Assembly: GCA_041395745.1 (NCBI GenBank)
Contig: JAWKZV010000001.1
Coordinates: 806,001-870,000, forward strand
Length of the DNA stretch: 64,000 nucleotides
Direction of reading: 5' to 3'
DNA from: Porticoccus sp041395745
GTDB lineage: Bacteria > Pseudomonadota > Gammaproteobacteria > Pseudomonadales > Porticoccaceae
This document shows, piece by piece, positions 61,377-64,000 of this stretch; the first letter of the stretch is position 1, and each line of letters begins with the position of its first letter. The position numbers were made by a program, and so were the translations under genes. Under the pieces are notes generated by a model. It did not search any database and had not been told where the DNA came from. It was given only the letters and a program-made list of their open reading frames with translations.

Positions 61377-62210
61377 ATGGCGGAAACAGTAGGTCTGGCA
61401 CTGGGTGGTGGTGGCGCAAAAGGGATCAGCCACCTGCTGATACTTGAAGCGCTGGAAGAGATAGAATTAAAGCCCTCCTACATTACCGGCACCAGCATCG
61501 GCGCACTGATCGGCGCCATGTATTGCGCCGGTATGCCCACCGCCGAAATCAAGGAAATCTTCCTTGAGTTCAGCCTCAAGGATAACGAATCCCTCAAACA
61601 CCTGGTCACCAGGAAACACATTTTCAAGTGGCTGGACTTTATCGGCCCCCAGTTCAGGGGGCGTGGCCTGATCAGGGTGGAAAACCTGCTCACCTACCTG
61701 TTTGAATCTGTCCACGCCAAGCGCTTCACGCAACTGCAGATACCTTTGCGGGTCGTCGCCTCCGATTTCTGGACACGACAGCAGGTTATTCTCGATAAAG
61801 GTGCCCTGATCCCCGCCATTCGCGCCAGCATGTCTCTGCCGGGCCTGTTTGAACCGGTAAAGATTGCGGACCGTATCCTCATTGACGGCGGGGCAGTCAA
61901 CCCGGTTCCTTTCGATCTCCTGCCAAAAAGCTGTGATCTCACCATTGCCGTGGATGTGATCGGTGAGCGCACGATCACCGGCAAGATCCCATCACTATCG
62001 GAAGCAGTGTTTAACACCTATCAGATCATGCAAAAAAGCATCATTCGGGAAAAGCTGGCTGCAGCGCCGCCGGATATCTATATCGAGCCCAGCGTGATAG
62101 ATGTACGAATGCTGGAATTCTACCGGGCCAATGAAATCTTCAAACAAGCCACACTTACCAAGAGCCTGCTAAAACGCAAGATCACCCAGTGGCGGAAACA
62201 TCGCGAATGA
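61377..62210 (+). CDS. patatin-like phospholipase family protein
   Basis: Probable lipid acyl hydrolase with a Ser-Asp dyad. The 277 residues show the oxyanion loop ALGGGGAKGISHL near residue 8, the nucleophile serine in GTSIGALIGAMY near residue 40, and the dyad aspartate in LIDGGAVNPVPF near residue 163. There is no signal peptide, so the protein is cytoplasmic or membrane-associated. It is similar to RssA-type patatins. Its 3' end overlaps the convergent alpha/beta hydrolase by 29 bases. Substrate unknown. Confidence 0.88.
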   Translation: MAETVGLALGGGGAKGISHLLILEALEEIELKPSYITGTSIGALIGAMYCAGMPTAEIKEIFLEFSLKDNESLKHLVTRKHIFKWLDFIGPQFRGRGLIRVENLLTYLFESVHAKRFTQLQIPLRVVASDFWTRQQVILDKGALIPAIRASMSLPGLFEPVKIADRILIDGGAVNPVPFDLLPKSCDLTIAVDVIGERTITGKIPSLSEAVFNTYQIMQKSIIREKLAAAPPDIYIEPSVIDVRMLEFYRANEIFKQATLTKSLLKRKITQWRKHRE

Positions 62211-62976
62211 ACGCCTCAATGGCCTGATTCGTCTCCTCCGGCTTCTCGATCGGCGTACCGTGGCCGGAATCCGCCACGACTACCAAACGGGCATCCTGCA
62301 TGGCATCTACCACGGCCTTCTTGACTGCAACCGGTGAATAATCCCTATCTCCGGTCAGCATCAACGTGGGCACCGCAATGGCGGTCAATCGATCAAGCAC
62401 ACCCCAACCGAACAATGACTTCAGGTTTTTCAGGTAAATACGCTTGGGATTAGAAGCAATCTGTGCCGCAAACATCTCGATCAACTGCTCTCGCCCTTCC
62501 CCTGGAAACATATTTGACGCCACTTTATGTCCATAGGTTTTCATGCCGAAAAGGTGGATCGCCAACAACCGACTCCAGAGCATTTTTTTGGCGGCAAAAC
62601 TGTCCTTCGGCAAGGCTGGGCCCGAATTGACTATCGTCATACTGCGCAACCGACCGGGAGCGTCCACCGCCAACTGGAAGGCCACCATTCCCCCCATGGA
62701 CAGCCCGACAACATGGGTCGAGTCGATACCCAACTCATTCATCAGGGCCAGTGTATCGGCGGCGTGGACCTGAACGCTGTAGGGGCCATCCGGCTTGCCG
62801 GAGTCTCCGTGCCCACGGAAATCGGGGGCAATTACCCGATAGTGCTCTCGAAAGTGTTGTATTTGCGGACCCCAGTCCCTGCGACTGACGCCGAGCCCGT
62901 GCAACAACAGCAGCGGTTCACCCTGCCCCTCGTCTGCATAGGCGATGGAAACATCGTTTACGTGCGCGACAGGCAT
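62182..62976 (-). CDS. alpha/beta hydrolase
   Basis: Alpha/beta-fold hydrolase with the Ser-Asp-His triad: LLHGLGVSRRDWG (oxyanion region) near residue 24, nucleophile in GLSMGGMVAFQLA near residue 94, acid in LTGDRDYSP near residue 212 and His in ADSGHGTPIEKPEE near residue 240. ATG 62976 was chosen over the longer frame because an AGAGG site lies about seven bases upstream and the family starts here; it gives 264 residues. Relatives include 3-oxoadipate enol-lactonase-like and esterase proteins, so the substrate cannot be assigned. Confidence 0.87.
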   Translation of the reverse strand: MPVAHVNDVSIAYADEGQGEPLLLLHGLGVSRRDWGPQIQHFREHYRVIAPDFRGHGDSGKPDGPYSVQVHAADTLALMNELGIDSTHVVGLSMGGMVAFQLAVDAPGRLRSMTIVNSGPALPKDSFAAKKMLWSRLLAIHLFGMKTYGHKVASNMFPGEGREQLIEMFAAQIASNPKRIYLKNLKSLFGWGVLDRLTAIAVPTLMLTGDRDYSPVAVKKAVVDAMQDARLVVVADSGHGTPIEKPEETNQAIEAFIRDVSATG

Positions 62977-63188
62977 ACCCGGCCCTCTCTGTTTATCCAC
63001 CTGCCCGACTGTGCACCAATCATTTATGACTCGCAAGTATCGAATCGGCAAGGTTTCCAGTACTGCAAACTGATCGGGAATTTTTCCGGCAATATCTGCC
63101 ACGTTTTGGTAGGATGCCGGTGCCCAAAATGCCGTGTCCCGGCTTGAGATTGATCAAAGAACATACAAAGTAAAAAAGACAGATCGCT

Positions 63189-64000
63189 ATGAACATGCAG
63201 GCCCGTTATGACAGACAGATCGCCACCTGGCTGATTATCTGTGCCGTGATCATCATCACCATGATTCTGCTGGGTGGGGTGACGCGGCTGACCCGTTCCG
63301 GCCTGTCCATGGTGGAATGGAAACCACTCATGGGCATCATTCCTCCGCTCAGCGAACAGGAATGGATGGAAACCTTTGAGAAGTACAAACAGTTCCCCGA
63401 ATATCAGAAAGTGAACAAGGGCATGAGCCTGTTCGAATTCCAGGAGATCTTCCTGTTCGAATACCTGCACCGGGTATTGGGCAGACTGATTGGGGTGATA
63501 TTCCTTGTTCCCTTCCTGTTTTTCTATTTCAAACGGCGCATCAAGCCCGGGCTAACACCGAAACTGCTCGGCATGTTTGTACTGGGAGGCCTCCAGGGTC
63601 TATTGGGTTGGTACATGGTAAAAAGCGGCCTGGTGGATAACCCCAGAGTCAGCCAGTACCGTCTCACAGCACATCTTGGCACGGCAGTTTTCATCTACGC
63701 CTACATACTCTGGGTCGCGCTGGGACTGCTCTATCCCGGCAACAATTCACCCATACGGCAGGGACTACAGCGCTATGCAAGTGTGCTTACGGGGCTGGTC
63801 TTTTTGATGATTCTGTCCGGTGGGCTGGTTGCCGGCACCCATGCAGGACACGCCTACCCGACGTTTCCGTTGATGAACGGCAAATTCTTTCCTGACGGAC
63901 TCTATGCCACTGATCCTGCCTGGCTCGCCATGTTCGAGGACCTCACAACCATCCAGTTTAACCACCGCATATTCGCCTACCTTCTGATCGCGTTGATTTC
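63189..64000 (+). CDS. ctaA: heme A synthase, Cox15/CtaA type, 3' part outside window
   Basis: Membrane monooxygenase that converts heme O to heme A for aa3-type oxidases. The frame runs open from ATG 63189 to the window end (270 codons seen). Motifs: GGVTRLTRSGLSMVEWKP near residue 34, the heme-ligand His in FEYLHRVLGRLIG near residue 93, LGGLQGLLGWYMVKSGL, HLGTAVFIYAYILW and GTHAGHAYPTFPLMNG, then NHRIFAYLL at the edge. Several membrane helices are evident. It is the longer Cox15 type, without the cysteine pair of Bacillus CtaA, and resembles alphaproteobacterial and mitochondrial enzymes. No oxidase subunit gene is visible in the window. Confidence 0.93.
   Translation, partial: MNMQARYDRQIATWLIICAVIIITMILLGGVTRLTRSGLSMVEWKPLMGIIPPLSEQEWMETFEKYKQFPEYQKVNKGMSLFEFQEIFLFEYLHRVLGRLIGVIFLVPFLFFYFKRRIKPGLTPKLLGMFVLGGLQGLLGWYMVKSGLVDNPRVSQYRLTAHLGTAVFIYAYILWVALGLLYPGNNSPIRQGLQRYASVLTGLVFLMILSGGLVAGTHAGHAYPTFPLMNGKFFPDGLYATDPAWLAMFEDLTTIQFNHRIFAYLLIALI

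Overview
The window is a chromosomal segment of a gammaproteobacterium. The blocks purB-hflD-mnmA-nudJ-rluE/icd, cspD/clpS-clpA/infA-bpt-aat-trxB, ftsK-lolA-rarA-crcB-serS-cysG and rpoE-rseA-rseB-rseC-protease-lepA-lepB-rnc-era-recO-acpS follow the order seen in Pseudomonas, Cellvibrionales-like and, in part, enteric genomes. Having both N-degron transferases (Bpt and Aat), an algU/muc-type envelope stress block and a Cox15-type heme A synthase suggests an aerobic, probably aquatic member of the Pseudomonadales/Cellvibrionales side. This placement is inferred from synteny and protein character; no 16S gene is present.

Layout. 1-8.1 kb: 3' part of ggt, then a leftward housekeeping block (roxA, purB, hflD, mnmA, nudJ, rluE) divergent from icd. 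8.1-23.1 kb: cspD, the N-degron genes (clpS, clpA, bpt, aat), infA, trxB, then the rightward series ftsK, lolA, rarA, crcB, serS, cysG, gorA. 23.1-31.1 kb is the accessory part: a TetR regulator with a gamma-glutamyl-polyamine oxidase, a divergent PuuA-type ligase, a class I aldolase with a small helical protein, a nonsense-interrupted membrane/coiled-coil gene, and a TonB-dependent receptor with the copper-binding signature of the OprC/NosA family behind a perfect palindrome. 31.2-46.5 kb: pyrE, a DUF547 protein, bioA, the leftward run tsaB-uppP-dehydrogenase-apeB-trpS, an AT-hook histone-like protein, hemH, adk, relA-mazG and cysM. 46.6-56.7 kb: one long leftward run from rpoE through the sigma-E regulators and a periplasmic protease to lepA, lepB, rnc, era, recO and acpS. 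56.7-64 kb: nadB, ygfX/sdhE, ygfZ, a PGPGW membrane protein, ung, a patatin, an alpha/beta hydrolase and the 5' part of ctaA.

The most striking property of the sequence itself is that seven conserved genes (ggt, icd, bioA, the AT-hook gene, rseC, nadB, ygfZ) each appear broken by the loss of exactly one base in a mononucleotide run. Adding one base restores a family-length protein in every case checked (417, 430, 363, 151, 540 and 327 residues for the last six). Several of these are central metabolic genes, so residual deletion errors in the assembly are more likely than seven real mutations. They are annotated as one interrupted gene each.

Functional themes: protein quality control (ClpS/ClpA with both aminoacyl-transferases; sigma-E with its anti-sigma factors and protease), translation and tRNA/rRNA modification (mnmA, rluE, roxA, infA, serS, trpS, lepA, era, tsaB), redox balance (trxB, gorA), cofactor synthesis (cysG, bioA, nadB, hemH, ctaA, acpS) and nucleotide metabolism (purB, pyrE, adk, mazG, relA). 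No tRNA, rRNA, CRISPR array, insertion sequence with a transposase, or prophage was seen.
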